Shown here: positions 52,641 to 63,183 of the stretch, in pieces
How positions within the stretch are numbered: the stretch's first letter is position 1
How the letters are laid out: each line of letters begins with the position of its first letter
Origin: Macrosoma leucophasiata
Taxonomy: Eukaryota > Arthropoda > Insecta > Lepidoptera > Hedylidae
Direction: 5' to 3'
NCBI GenBank assembly: GCA_036365455.1
Contig: JAWQUS010000010.1
Location: forward strand, 24,166,501-24,230,500
Length of the DNA: 64,000 bases
Made by a program: the position numbers and the translations under genes
The notes under the pieces: model-generated
Seen by the model: the letters and a program-made list of their open reading frames with translations, nothing else
Databases searched by the model: none
Told to the model about the DNA's origin: nothing

Positions 52641-53413
52641 GATTCTACAATGAGTCCTAGTTTTTCTCAATAAATGTTTTATTACATTTTACTTATGTGT
52701 GATCATTTTAATTGATAAACTATGATGTCGGCTAGTCACTAAGCAAAAAAATTGAAGAAACATGTAAAAAAATTAAAAATATCGTAAAAAAATTGCAGCA
52801 CGTGAAAATTTTTTTATTTAAAAAATCGTTAAAAAAACCGAAGCCGGTAAGTTCCATATATATAAGAGTAATCATCCATAATTTTGTACAAATATTTGAA
52901 AAACGCCGGGCGGTCACTTATCCCTGGGACACATTGTGTATGGTCGACATCTAAGGACAAATAATTTATTTAAACAACAGTTAATTGTATCATGCGAAAA
53001 AAACGTCCCCATTTTGTTCCACCCACATTCTCACGTGGGTTGAATGGTTGGATAACTTAAATGAAAGGTAAAAAAAGTTACTGAACACGCGCTCTTTGAA
53101 TTCATTCTATTTTAATCTATCGATAATTTGATTTCACGTTTATTTGAGAATTAAAAAAGGTCATTAAAAAATTGGAGCATTTGTTGATCTTTATGGCAAA
53201 ATGTAGATCTTTATGGACTACAGTATTTATTTACCGTTTATGGCACAATGTAAACTGTGCTTGAATAAATTATTGCCATGTGGCTATCCTAAAAAGCATT
53301 TACTCATCCCGACAAAACAATAAAATTAGACACCTATACGTTTAATATTTAAGCATATAATTATTACAAATACAAAAACACAAACATAATTTCGTAGGTA
53401 CCTGTCTAGCAAC
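52641..53413. other. no gene seen
   Basis: AT-rich, unassigned. TCCATATATATAAGAG near 52,853 may be a Helitron-like scrap. Confidence 0.35.
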
Positions 53414-53530
53414 GAGCCAATTAAGTTATTTATGAGTCTCACTTGCCGTGTTTCGAAGCTTAGATTATAATTATTTATTTTACGCTTTTAGCCTATTCTA
53501 ATAACCTGACCTGTCTAGACCGAATAAAGT
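53414..53530 (+). repeat. local duplicate block, copy 1
   Basis: GAGCCAATTAAGTTATTTAT then GAGTCTCACTTGCCGTGT, matching 54,304 onward. Contains CAATTAAG, a homeodomain-type core. Confidence 0.65.
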
Positions 53531-54300
53531 TTATTCCTGATGGTGGGTGAAATTAAATCCTAGCTTAAAGGGAGTCGAGAAAATGTTTTTTTTTCTATGA
53601 CTCTCTTTTAGAAAAGTGTCAATCCAGACTAAGGGTGAAATTCACAGACCGAAGTAGATTCGTAATGCAAGGGGTCGATTATATATTCAGTTTATTCATG
53701 TTTTTTCATATAGGTACAGAAAAATACATCTTGCTGATAGAACAGTCTGTCGACAATCACGGTTCGTGCTACCGAGCCGAAACGTCAGAATAAATTATAT
53801 ATCTACTGAAAAAATACGTCTAATTACATATAATAATCCTGCAATCATTTTTTTGAATACTACCACTTAGTACACATAAATGTATACAAGAATTTTGTGT
53901 TTTGCTTTCTTAATCTAACTTTCTGTCTCTTTTTTCTAAATAGGTGGTCAGAGCAATTTTGTAAAAAAAATATGTTAAATATCGAAAGAACTAAGAAATT
54001 GAATTATACATTACGACAAAGCTTTAACGACGATACGATTAAGCAAATCAGTCTTCTGACGGAGTGGAGACCATAATCTCAATATTTTTACAAAATATGG
54101 AATATATATTACCGAAAAAAAATGCTTAAGTAACGAACGTTTTTGCATACCTATTAATCGAAAAATTTAAATTAGAACTTACATAAAATTACACATGCAA
54201 ATTCTAAGATCATCTTTTAAAATAGAAACACGTAAAGAAGCTTTTGTGCCCCACTAGCGGAAACAAAAAAATGAGCCACTCTAGAGCAGGTCCGTGATGC
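53531..54300. other. no gene; foldback scrap at 53,745-53,800
   Basis: GGTTCGTGCTACCGAGCCGA, AACGTCAG resembles the centre and arm of the 31,643 foldback. The rest is AT-rich. Confidence 0.4.
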
Positions 54301-54303
54301 AGC

Positions 54304-54420
54304 GAGCCAATTAAGTTATTCATGAGTCTCACTCGCCGTGTGTTGTCGTTTAGATAATAATTAGAGATTCTGCGCTTATCCCGTTATTATTCTCTCAGTA
54401 CACTCATTTTTAAACGTCTG
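54304..54420 (+). repeat. local duplicate block, copy 2
   Basis: GAGCCAATTAAGTTATTCAT then GAGTCTCACTCGCCGTGTG, offset 890 from copy 1. A weaker third match (CAATTAACTTATTCATGAAT) lies at 60,906. Confidence 0.65.
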
Positions 54421-54557
54421 CAGCTCTATTATTAATTTTGTGTGATAGATTTTATTGTTTCGCTTGCTTTTATTATTCTGGTGGTAGAGTTCCAGGACTT
54501 CCAGGGTGGGAGTTGGAGTATATCCTTTCAAACAACACAGGCATTGTCAAAATTAGT

Positions 54558-54799
54558 AAACAATTGTTTCCGTGCTTCGGAGGGCACGTTAAGTTGTCGT
54601 CCTCAAATGCTATCGATAGATAGCAACCGTTAAACCTTGTCGGACATGGGTGGTTTGAAAACATCCGACAACGGGTTGGCCATTAACCCTTGTCTCCACC
54701 AACCCGCATTGGAGCAGCGTGGTGGAGTAAGTTTCAGGCCTCCCCCCAAAAAGGGGAGATACTCGTGCCCAGCAGTGGGAAGTATCAAGAGTTGCCATT
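54558..54799 (+). mobile_element. SINE-C, 5' truncated
   Basis: TTTCCGTGCTTCGGAGGGCA, CACGTTAAGTTGTCGTCC, GGAGTAAGTTTCAGGCCTCC, GTGCCCAGCAGTGGGAAGTA, ending GAGTTGCCATTACT. Confidence 0.83.
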
Positions 54800-55242
54800 A
54801 CTAAGCGATGAAAAAATATACATACAGACAAACACAAAACCTCCTCCTTTTTGAATGTGTAAAATACCTACTTACGTCCTGACTTATTAATCGAAACGGA
54901 TACTTTTGTATATTAACTTAACCACTGAAACAGACAAAAAAACCAAGAACACCAAGTTCTTTATTTGAATCATTCATTTTAAGATTTCGTTTTAAATACG
55001 CGTCAAACGAAATACTCGAATGTTCTGGAACATTATAGTCAAATTGTTGAAGCCGCATGAATTGGAGGTAATTGATGCGGTCTCTCCCTCTGTTTAATTG
55101 TTCTTTATAACAAGGTGCCGTAATGAAAGGCTTTGTGTTCAGTATGCACGTAGCACTTAGTCGGGGTAATGACTCTTATGTCACCTTAAGACATAAATAC
55201 GTACCTAATATTAAGATTTGTATTTTCTTCTTTCATGAATAG
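54800..55242. other. no gene; unrepeated block
   Basis: 55,020-55,190 (GCCGCATGAATTGGAGGTAA, TTGATGCGGTCTCTCCCTCT, AGCACTTAGTCGGGGTAATG) is not repeated here and is less AT-rich; a possible conserved element. Confidence 0.3.
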
Positions 55243-55370
55243 GGAAACTCAGTTAGTCTAGCGGTGTGAGACGACGTTTGATTCGAAGGCTCGCGGGTTC
55301 GATCCCCGCACCGGGACAAATATTTGTAATCCCACAGAAGGAGAAATAAAGAAATTATCTTATCTTATCT
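55243..55370 (+). mobile_element. SINE-E, short copy
   Basis: Best tRNA-like head of the family: CAGTTAGTCTAGCGGTGTGA (A box) and GCGGGTTCGATCCCCGCACC (B box), then GGGACAAATATTTGTAATCC and a TTATC-repeat tail at 55,355-55,370. Not a true tRNA: there is no matching acceptor stem. Confidence 0.75.
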
Positions 55371-56045
55371 TTAAGAAATTTCATACGGGGGCGAGCGTGG
55401 ATATATCGGTAGGCCTACCCGTGTACTATGGCCTAGGCCTACCGGTCGTATCCGGTTTTGGGGGACTGAACTGCCGGACGGCGATGACGTAGTACACAAA
55501 TTGCACACGTCGCATCGCGTCTTGCAATTTCGATGTATATGTTAACTCCTACACTATCACAATACAAACAGTTTACACAACACAAACAAAACACAAAATT
55601 TTACATTTCACAATTTCCACAATGAAAAATCCCTGATAACTTCTAAACGGATGACCCTATTAGCCAATTTATTTTGTCCTGTATGTTTTAGACCTAAACC
55701 TACCAAATGATATAAAAGACAAAATAATATACAAACAAAAAATAATGTTTTCAACTTACGTAAAATGTGGTAGCGCGAATTTTCTTTTATATGTACGAGT
55801 TCTGTACCTTTCCATTTTTTTTAATAGCTTTATTTGTCCCACTGCTGGGCAAAAGCCTCCCCTATTTTATTCTGTGTCATAAGTTAATATATATGTATAA
55901 TTATAATTTTTTAATCCTTTAATTTTTAAAACACATTTATTAAAAACACTTTCTATACTTTCTATACTCTAATCCTCGTAAAAAAATGCAAGCCTACCCA
56001 TTCAAGTCACATGTTATAAATATCTAAACACGTTCATCCGAAAAA
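55371..56045. other. no gene seen
   Basis: 55,385-55,500 is GC-rich with ATCGGTAGGCCTACCCGTGT and GCCTAGGCCTACCGGTCGTA, overlapping short dyads. TTTGTCCCACTGCTGGGCAA at 55,831 is a SINE-C/LINE tail scrap. The rest is AT-rich. Confidence 0.4.
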
Positions 56046-56160
56046 TGTGCAAGTCATCGTCGTCAGTTAATCGGAAAACCGAGAAATGGCTGCGATAACT
56101 TCGACAGCGGATTAACTGGGTGTCAATCTTTACCCCGCCTTTAATTTGTAAAGGAAATTA
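56046..56160 (+). repeat. local duplicate block, copy 1
   Basis: TGTGCAAGTCATCGTCGTCA, then GAGAAATGGCTGCGATAACT and TAACTGGGTGTCAATCTTTA; about 75 percent similar to 56,868-56,985. Confidence 0.65.
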
Positions 56161-56505
56161 ATTAAACTTTACCGCAGAAAATGATTCAAACAATATAAAT
56201 TCAATTGCGTGCATGTTTTGTTAGTAAGTCCCATAAAAAACAGAGAGAACGCGCGAAGATTCAAATATCTTTTTTTTAAATTCTGATCTTTGAAAATGAT
56301 GAGCCTGAACTTTTGTTCGAGTTAAATCATAATGATTATGCTGAAGCACAAATACGTTGAAGATTACTAAGATGAAAAGGTCTCAGTTGTTGCTAATGGA
56401 ATTATTAAAATTGTATACATTTTAAATATCTGGATTATATGTAATATATTTTTTACTAAAAGTAACAGTCACTACATTCTGCTAGAATCTATATACTATA
56501 CATAA

Positions 56506-56693
56506 TCTATACTATATATAATACTATAACGCTGAAGAGTTTGTTTGTTTGCTTGAACGCGCTAATCTCAGGAACAATTAGAAAAAATATTTTAGTGTGA
56601 GATAGCCCATTTATCGAGGTAGGCTTTGGAACATAAGATAAATAGGCGACGTACGTAACATTGTACTCGCGCGACGCCGGGGCGGGCCGCTAG
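56506..56693 (+). mobile_element. Helitron-like element, GCTGAAGAGTTTG family
   Basis: A|TCTATACTATATATAATACT start, GCTGAAGAGTTTGTTTGTTT, GAACGCGCTAATCTCAGGAA, end GGGGCGGGCCGCTAG|T. Lies between the two copies of the local duplicate block. Confidence 0.75.
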
Positions 56694-56867
56694 TTTTTTA
56701 TAAAACACCTTGTTTGCGTGAGTCATTGCAGAATTTTGTTTTGTTTTTCCTTCAAATTCATTCAAAACTTGTCACACATTTCTCGGCCTAAACTTTAAAG
56801 TAATTCAGGCTTAATGTACATACAAAATATATTATATCTCAACATATAGCACCCAAATCCCAAATGA

Positions 56868-56985
56868 TGTGCAAGTCAGTGTTGTCAGTAAATCAGAAGA
56901 CCGCGGAATGGCCACGATAACTTCTGCAACGAATAAACTGGGTGTCAAAATTCACCCCATCCGTAATTAAACAACCCCCTTGTAG
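56868..56985 (+). repeat. local duplicate block, copy 2
   Basis: TGTGCAAGTCAGTGTTGTCA, GGAATGGCCACGATAACTTC, AAACTGGGTGTCAAAATTCA. Offset 822 from copy 1. Confidence 0.65.
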
Positions 56986-57740
56986 AACGTGGGATTGCGT
57001 ACATTTTACCGTTGGAGCTGATTACAACCGCAGTGAAATAAGTTTTGTTAAGGGACGCAACTTTGGGGAAGGGTTCCAAGATTTTGATATTTTGTTTTAT
57101 TTGGTTGTTATGAAAGTCGTCGTCTTTAACGACTTTGGAAGTGCGTTTGGTGTTCTGTGTGTGTGTGTGTGTGTTTTTGTACAAATAATAGCTGAGCCCT
57201 TTTGAATGCATTTATAGTAAAAATCACCTGGCTTAGTTTAAGCCATCATCCGCATCTTAGTAAAGTTTTAACCAAAAAAAAATTAAACAAGCAATTGGTT
57301 CCTTCCATCGAGTTGAATATCCTGTGAGTCCTTTCCACCTAATTGTGTCGACTAATAACTATCGACGTACAATATAGTAAGCAGATGTTTCGGTTATGCT
57401 CATGGCATACCTATCACGTACATTCTCAATACACAAACACCCACCACACACACATACACACATGCATACCTATAGTCGCTCATACGCTCACTCACACACG
57501 TACGTAATTTCGCTGGCTTAATTTTAAATTTTTTACACTAATTTATTTATTTGTTTATTTATTTATAATTAATGTATATACGTTACTGTTGCCTAATTTA
57601 ATCTTAGTTAAATATATGTATAATCAAAACTAGATCTGTTATGTAATTGTCTTGTTGTCTTAATTCTTATTGTATCTAATTTAGATTTACGAATTATTGC
57701 TTTCTTTATACATTGAACTTACATTCTGACATTCTCTTCT
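56986..57740. other. no gene; microsatellites
   Basis: (GT)n at 57,157-57,174, and a CA-rich tract (CACACACATACACACATGCA) at 57,440-57,505. Unique AT-rich DNA up to the LINE. Confidence 0.5.
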
Positions 57741-58073
57741 AAACTTACATTCTCTTCTTCTCAAACTGGGAAACAAGCTGAACGCAACTCTGATTTTAAA
57801 TTAATAATTGACAATAAACATGTTACTACTGACGAAGAAGTTGCTTTAGCATTTGAAACATTCTTTGCTAATATTCCAGTTTCTTTGACTGGAGACCTCA
57901 TTTCATCGCCTACCGTCGCCGAATCATTATTGAAAAAAAATGTATATCAAAGTAAAACTACATTTAATTTTAAGTCAGTTAATACTGCGGATGTTTTACA
58001 TGCCTTTAAGTCTATTAATATTAAGAACACAACTGATTAATGGGGCTTATCTGTAAAAGTTGCATATGAAATA

Positions 58074-59543
58074 ATGGATGTGATTGCACCTTATCTAGCG
58101 GCAATGTTTAATAATAGTATTGTAAGTGGTATATTTCCTGACTTAATGAAACATAGTAAAGTGATTCCTCTTTTTAAATCTGGTAGTACAAGTGACCCCA
58201 CAAATTTTAGACCAATTTCTGTACTACCTGTCTTAAGTAAAATTTTTGAAAAACTTATTTTAATTCAACTACTTGCACACTTTAACCATCATAAACTTTT
58301 ACATTGTCGACAGTTTGGATTTACTAGGGGTCGTTCAACTACCGATGCAGGTGTTGAACTTGTCAAACACATTTTTGAAGCTTGGGAAAAATCACATAAT
58401 GCACTAGGGGTATTCTGTAACTTATCTAAAGCATTTGATTGCGTTCAGCATGAAACATTGGTCAGAAAGTTATATCACTACGGCCTTCGGGATACCGCTC
58501 TCGAGCTTATGACTTCATATTTAAACAATAGAAATAAGTGTGTTGATGTAAATGGGACAAGATCTCCCGGGACTTCAATGGATATGGGGGTCCCACAGGG
58601 CTCTATTTTAGGGCCATTTCTTTTCTTAGTCTATATTAATGACTTACCCTACATTATCAATGATGGCCAAGAGATGGTATTGTTTGCTGATGATACTTCT
58701 TTAGTGATCAAAATTAAAAGACAGGAGGTAGATTTTGACTGTGTAAACAATACTCTCTCTAATATAGTACATTGGTTTAGCGCCAATAACCTTTCGTTAA
58801 ATAGGAGTAAGACAAAATGTATTAAATTTACTACTCCTAACGTAAAACAGGTTGAAACCAATGTTAAGATAAATGAGGAAGTATTGGAGATCGTAGAGTC
58901 CACGGTATTTCTGGGCATTACCGTGGATGCTAAATTGCAATGGGGTCCCCATATTGCCAAATTAGCTAGTAGACTTAGCTCGGCAGCATTTGCTGTGAAA
59001 AAGATTAGACTATTAACAGACGTCGAGACGGCTCGCCTTGTTTATTTTAGTTATTTTCACAGTATAATGTTCTATGGCATTTTGCTATGGGGAAATTCCG
59101 CCGACGTCAACACTATTTTTGTACTGCAAAAGAGAGCTGTCCGGGCTATCTACGGGTTGAGTCCGAGGGTATCTCTTAGAGATAAATTTAAAGAAATAAA
59201 TATTCTGACTGTAGCTTCGCAATACATTTATGAAAATGTATTATATGTCCGTAAAAACATTAATGAGTTTCCTACAATAGGTAACAATCACAGTATAAAT
59301 ACTAGGAACAAATACAAGTTGTCCATGCATGCAACGCGGCTGAATAGGGTTAGTAATTCTTTAAGAGGTCAATGTATACGGTTCTTTAATCATATCCCCA
59401 AAAACGTTCAAAGTCTATCGATCAATAAATTTAAGAAAGTAATGAAAGAACGTTTATATAAATGTAATTACTATAAGACCAGTGATTATCTTAATGATAA
59501 TACGTCTTGGGATTATAGCGATCGCTGCCAGGCTATTTCATGA
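58074..59543 (+). pseudogene. LINE reverse transcriptase, 489-codon frame
   Basis: Synthesises cDNA at the nicked target in an active LINE. Motifs: FRPISVLPVLSKIFEK (45-60), FGFTRGRSTTDA (81-92), motif A region VFCNLSKAFDCV (113-124), motif B GVPQGSILG (172-180), motif C FADD (204-207), and LGITVDAKLQWGPHI downstream; the C-terminal domain ends at TGA. Residue 116 is Asn (codon AAC, 58,419-58,421) where related RTs have the first catalytic Asp; GAC to AAC is one transition. The frame really continues upstream (SVNTADVLHAFKSINIKN) to about 57,741 but is cut by TAA at 58,038 where a Leu codon is expected. The ATG at 58,074 is therefore internal. Dead on two counts. Confidence 0.92.
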
Positions 59544-60230
59544 TCCTGTGATTTCGTGTATTCAGTAATTAGTATCTACTATTGTTAAGGGTTGAATAAT
59601 GTGAATACCCTGGCTGAAAATGAATTCCATCTTTTATTTTGCCGTATGCATATCCGGAACAGTCATGCACGCTTAAATGTCTTTGCCTTTGGCGGCGTCG
59701 TGTGGCGGGTTGCTCACTTCCCTCTAAAATGGTCGAGGAGGGCAATGGCGGTCACATGCGTCATACTCGTGAACGGGTGCTGTTGGTGGGGACTGGTCTG
59801 TTCTGGTTTGCAGGGGCTACATCACATTTAGTAGATAGCAGTTTATTTGCATCTATGCTATGGACGTTGACATTATTTGATTTTTCACGATAATCTGTTC
59901 TAGATTTAAGCTCTCATTTAAAAGAGCTCTTACTGAGTTTGTTGGGTAGCGGAGTTCTTCTCAGTAGTGACTGCACTTGGAACTCTGCTAAGTGAATAAC
60001 ATTGATCTTGACGAATAAGTTTTTCTTTTTCTTCATTTATTATCATTGAAGGAATTGAAAAATTTTATGATTATTATGTTTTAACCAAATAGTTTAAATT
60101 TTAATTTTTAATTTACTATTAATATATGATTTTGCTTTTACTATATGTAATGGTTATTCGCTCTAGGTAGTTTATGATTTATTGACGTTTTGAAAGTATC
60201 TGTAAAGATCTATTCGAAATAAAAATATTT

Positions 60231-60268
60231 TCTATTCTATTCTATTCTATTCTATTCTATTCTATTCA
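60231..60268 (+). repeat. (TCTAT)n LINE tail
   Basis: Seven to eight tandem TCTAT units directly after the AATAAAAATATTT end of the LINE 3' UTR. Confidence 0.9.
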
Positions 60269-60478
60269 CTTTGTTTATCTGCGAATGTGTACAAGGCTAG
60301 ACGCTTAATGGATTTTGTAAACTGGGTCTCAGGGCGCCCAAAATACAGGCTCTGCCTAGTTTGGGGTCTGATGGCTAATTAGCATAAGAAAATCAATCCT
60401 GTATTCGATTAGTTTTAAATATACTCATGTACGAATGTCTTTGTGGATGCAATAAATGATTTATGATTTATGATATAG
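60269..60478 (+). mobile_element. LINE 3' UTR fragment with ATTTATG tail
   Basis: TGCGAATGTGTACAAGGCTA, CAGGGCGCCCAAAATACAGG, then TTTGTGGATGCAATAAATGA and repeated TTTATGA. The same tail, complemented, interrupts the RTE copy at 7,632. Confidence 0.6.
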
Positions 60479-62264
60479 AAGTCGTAGCCACCATCCCAAG
60501 ACAACGCAAAAAATTTGACAGTCCAGTCAAAATAAAACAGATAGTTTAAGAATAGTGCTGTACTTACAAAGACCTGACTTAGTACCCGTTATTCTACCAC
60601 ATTCTCTGTCATTAACTAGTAGTTTTAATACGCCAAGTTTAATAGGTATATAGTCGGTATTTAATACACACATATACCAGTTGAACTATAGTTTAAAATT
60701 CTACCTAAGAAAGTCAAATTTCTTCACTGGAGGCTAAATCGTTCCACTGTTAAGTCAACCAATACATTTAGCTATATTAACAAATACGTATTAGGTGCCC
60801 TTTTGCCAAAACTTTCTAGAGAGTATAGATCTAAAATATGAATATTATCTTGCGAACAATAATGTTTAAATGTATCCAATCCCTAACGGGATGTCTAGCT
60901 GTTACAATTAACTTATTCATGAATTCGCGGCGGTTTAAATTATTTATTTTATTTTACGAGACCTATTATCTGGGTACGACCGCCTCGTAAATACTTTAGC
61001 AGTAACAGAGTGCCTTGGAATTTTAAACTAATTGAAAGGGTCCTCGTTGCGAGTTCTGTTTTTTTAAGGGAGACTGGATGATACTCCTTTGAAGGGTCTT
61101 GGGGAATTTTGCAGATGGGAGGGAATCACGATTGTTTGCCACAATAAAAATGTATGGTTAAAACTTTGTTCAAGGAACAAACATATTATTCGTGCTGGGC
61201 ATTGATTGGCATTGCAGCTCACAAATTTTGTATGAAACAGCTTCTGGAGAAGTTTTCTCTATTTTGTAAAGTTAACCCAATAACCGCTACAGTGCTGCAA
61301 TTAATCAACTCATATAAAACAATTTAAGCTTGACACATCACTCAGAGCTTTAAGCGCTAGAAATACCCTAAAGAAATACTGAATCTTTACGACCAAACCG
61401 ATACACTATTCTAACATTGCAACTTCATCGATTTAAATTAATTGATTCGCATTTAGATATACGAAATAATAGTCTTTTCTCCCTTTTTTCATGAACAAGC
61501 ATGTTGTTCAAATTGATGGTGGTTTAATTTTATCACCCTCTAAAAGTACTCAATTAAAAAAAATTATATTTTTTTTCTTTCTTTCATAATTTCAGTCACA
61601 AACTTATGTTGGACCGCCCACATAAGAATCCCACAACCCCACAACGAATCACTTGTTTGCAATTTGTAAACACAAAAAATATTCGTTTAAAAATATAAGC
61701 CTGATCACAACAAATACGAATCATCAACGAAAAAAGCATGCGTGTCTCAGTAAATCTAAATCGATTGGGTTCCAAGTTAAGGTGTATTTGATTAGGGTCT
61801 CGCGGGCCGAGCACTCCCGGCGGGTGCTCATATCGACATTTTTATTTGGACCCTTTATTAAATCGATTTCCAACGATGCCCCTTTCCTATCGGTTTCCTG
61901 TAACTTTTTCTTTAAGTGTTACTGCTTTCTTGTTGGAATGTTTTGTACTTTTGTTTGGTTCTAAATGGATTTTTGGGAAGGCGACAGATTTTTATGGGCT
62001 GTATTTTATTTGGATTATAACGTGATTTTGTTTATTCAGGGATAATTGGTATTGTATTTTAGGATTTAGCGATGGATATGAGATGTTCAATTTGGTAATT
62101 ACGATGTAGATAATAAGCGCTGTGAGGCGTTGTGGATTTTTTCAAGGGCTTTTTAGCATTACTTCTAGCTTGATCTCTTTCACACTTAGAAATTTTATTG
62201 ATAGGAATAATTTTATGGGTAGAGTCGACATTTTTAGGGTTCGGTAGTAAACAAGGAACCCTTA
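60479..62264. other. longest repeat-poor stretch; no certain gene
   Basis: Few repeats. 60,895-60,960 weakly repeats the 53,414 block. 61,566-61,593 is a good polypyrimidine tract ending TTTCAG, followed by a 28-codon open frame (HKLMLDRPHKNPTTPQRI...), so a splice acceptor is conceivable. 61,690-61,880 is unrepeated and moderately GC-rich (GGGTCTCGCGGGCCGAGCAC, a GAGCAC...GTGCTC dyad). No conserved domain seen. Confidence 0.3.
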
Positions 62265-62460
62265 TAGTTTCGCCATGTCTGTTTGTCATTCTGTCTGTCT
62301 GCCTGTCCGTGGATTAGCGCAAAAACTATTTGTACTAGAAACTTGAAATTTGGCACAAGTATACACCTTAATTACGCCAACAAAGTAGCAGAATAAAAAC
62401 ATGAAAAAAAAATTGAGTACCTCCCCTACATGACGTAACGGGCGGATATTTTTTTTTTCA
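62265..62460 (+). repeat. dispersed repeat with GTCT array, copy 2
   Basis: GTTTCGCCATGTCTGTTTGT, CTTGAAATTTGGCACAAGTA, ACACCTTAATTACGCC, as at 33,310-33,480; about 80 percent similar. Confidence 0.7.
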
Positions 62461-62884
62461 TTTTTCGTTTTCTGTATTTTGGCATAAAAAGTAGGTATCA
62501 TTTGTACTTTTTAAGGATTTGAAACATCCACCTTTGTGTAAATCTATGCAAGCGCATGATTTTCAAACATCCAAATAGAATGAATAAATAATAATATACT
62601 TGAACAATAAAGGTACAATAGGATTCGCTATCACAAATAAGAAGCCGGAAATTGTTTAATTTCCGTTTCAGCTAGAGGTACTGCATTCTAGTCAACATTC
62701 TAAACATACATGCAAAACACTATATTACACATATCTTTAGTCAAGTTGCTGAATGTCTCACATGTACGCTGAGCATGTGCTCGTCAGATTTGCTCGTGTG
62801 GGGGACGTTATTTTTTTTTTCAATGCAGTTCTAGTAAACTGTATTCTCTTTTTAAAGAAAAATTGGAATTGACAATTTTATTTC

Positions 62885-62955
62885 AGGCTTCAGAGCTTGA
62901 ACCCGCGACCACTGGGATTTTACTCGCACTAAGTGCGTGATTGCGAAAAAATAAA
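62885..62955 (-). mobile_element. SINE-F head, diverged
   Basis: Minus strand: AGTGCGAGTAAAATCCCAGT, GGTCGCGGGTTCAAGCTC, ending before an AATTG-rich tract. Confidence 0.45.
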
Positions 62956-63118
62956 TAAAACAATTGAACAACAACAACAATTAAAGGAGGAAACGACTTA
63001 ATTGCGATATTTAACTGGTAAGTTTGTTGTTTCGGTTGCCTAACTAGCATTGTTGGCAATAGATGGCGCTACTGTCACTGCAAAAAATCTACAAATCAGC
63101 CGTGGACTTCGGTTGCTC

Positions 63119-63170
63119 AGTTGAGAGAGCGACTAGACTAGTGTATCAATTCTTATACTGTAATTTTACA
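63119..63170 (+). promoter_or_regulatory. possible transcription start and 5' UTR
   Basis: TTGCTCAGTTGAGAG around 63,119 resembles the arthropod initiator (TCAGT). No clear TATA box 25-35 bases upstream. Proposed only because of the exon that follows. Confidence 0.22.
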
Positions 63171-63183
63171 ATGAAGTTTATGG
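63171..63183 (+). CDS. candidate first coding exon, MKFM
   Basis: ATG AAG TTT ATG G followed by a textbook donor GTAAGT at 63,184-63,189. The start context TTTTACAATGAAG is good for insects. Many insect secreted-protein genes, including cuticular proteins of Lepidoptera, have a first exon coding only about four residues of the signal peptide. The rest of the gene would lie beyond 64,000, across an intron holding a SINE-A. Thirteen bases cannot prove a gene. Confidence 0.27.

Larger units (their letters stand above)
57741..60268 (+). mobile_element. 5'-truncated Jockey-group LINE, young copy
   Basis: Coding similarity begins about 57,741 (SQTGKQAERNSDFKLIID...), lacking the endonuclease. Then the reverse transcriptase, a ~0.7-kb 3' UTR and a TTCTA-repeat tail. 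The long surviving frame suggests recent insertion. A second copy of its 3' UTR is at 46,549. The clade within the Jockey/CR1 superfamily is not resolved. Confidence 0.88.

Noticed and set aside
55243..55315. tRNA gene suggested by GGTTCGATCC and TAGTCTAGCGG
   Set aside because: Matching heads with SINE bodies occur at 18,125 and 28,131, and there is no paired acceptor stem or CCA-adjacent structure.
57157..57505. GT/CA microsatellites as a regulatory Z-DNA region
   Set aside because: Short and imperfect; nothing else in the surroundings supports a regulatory role.
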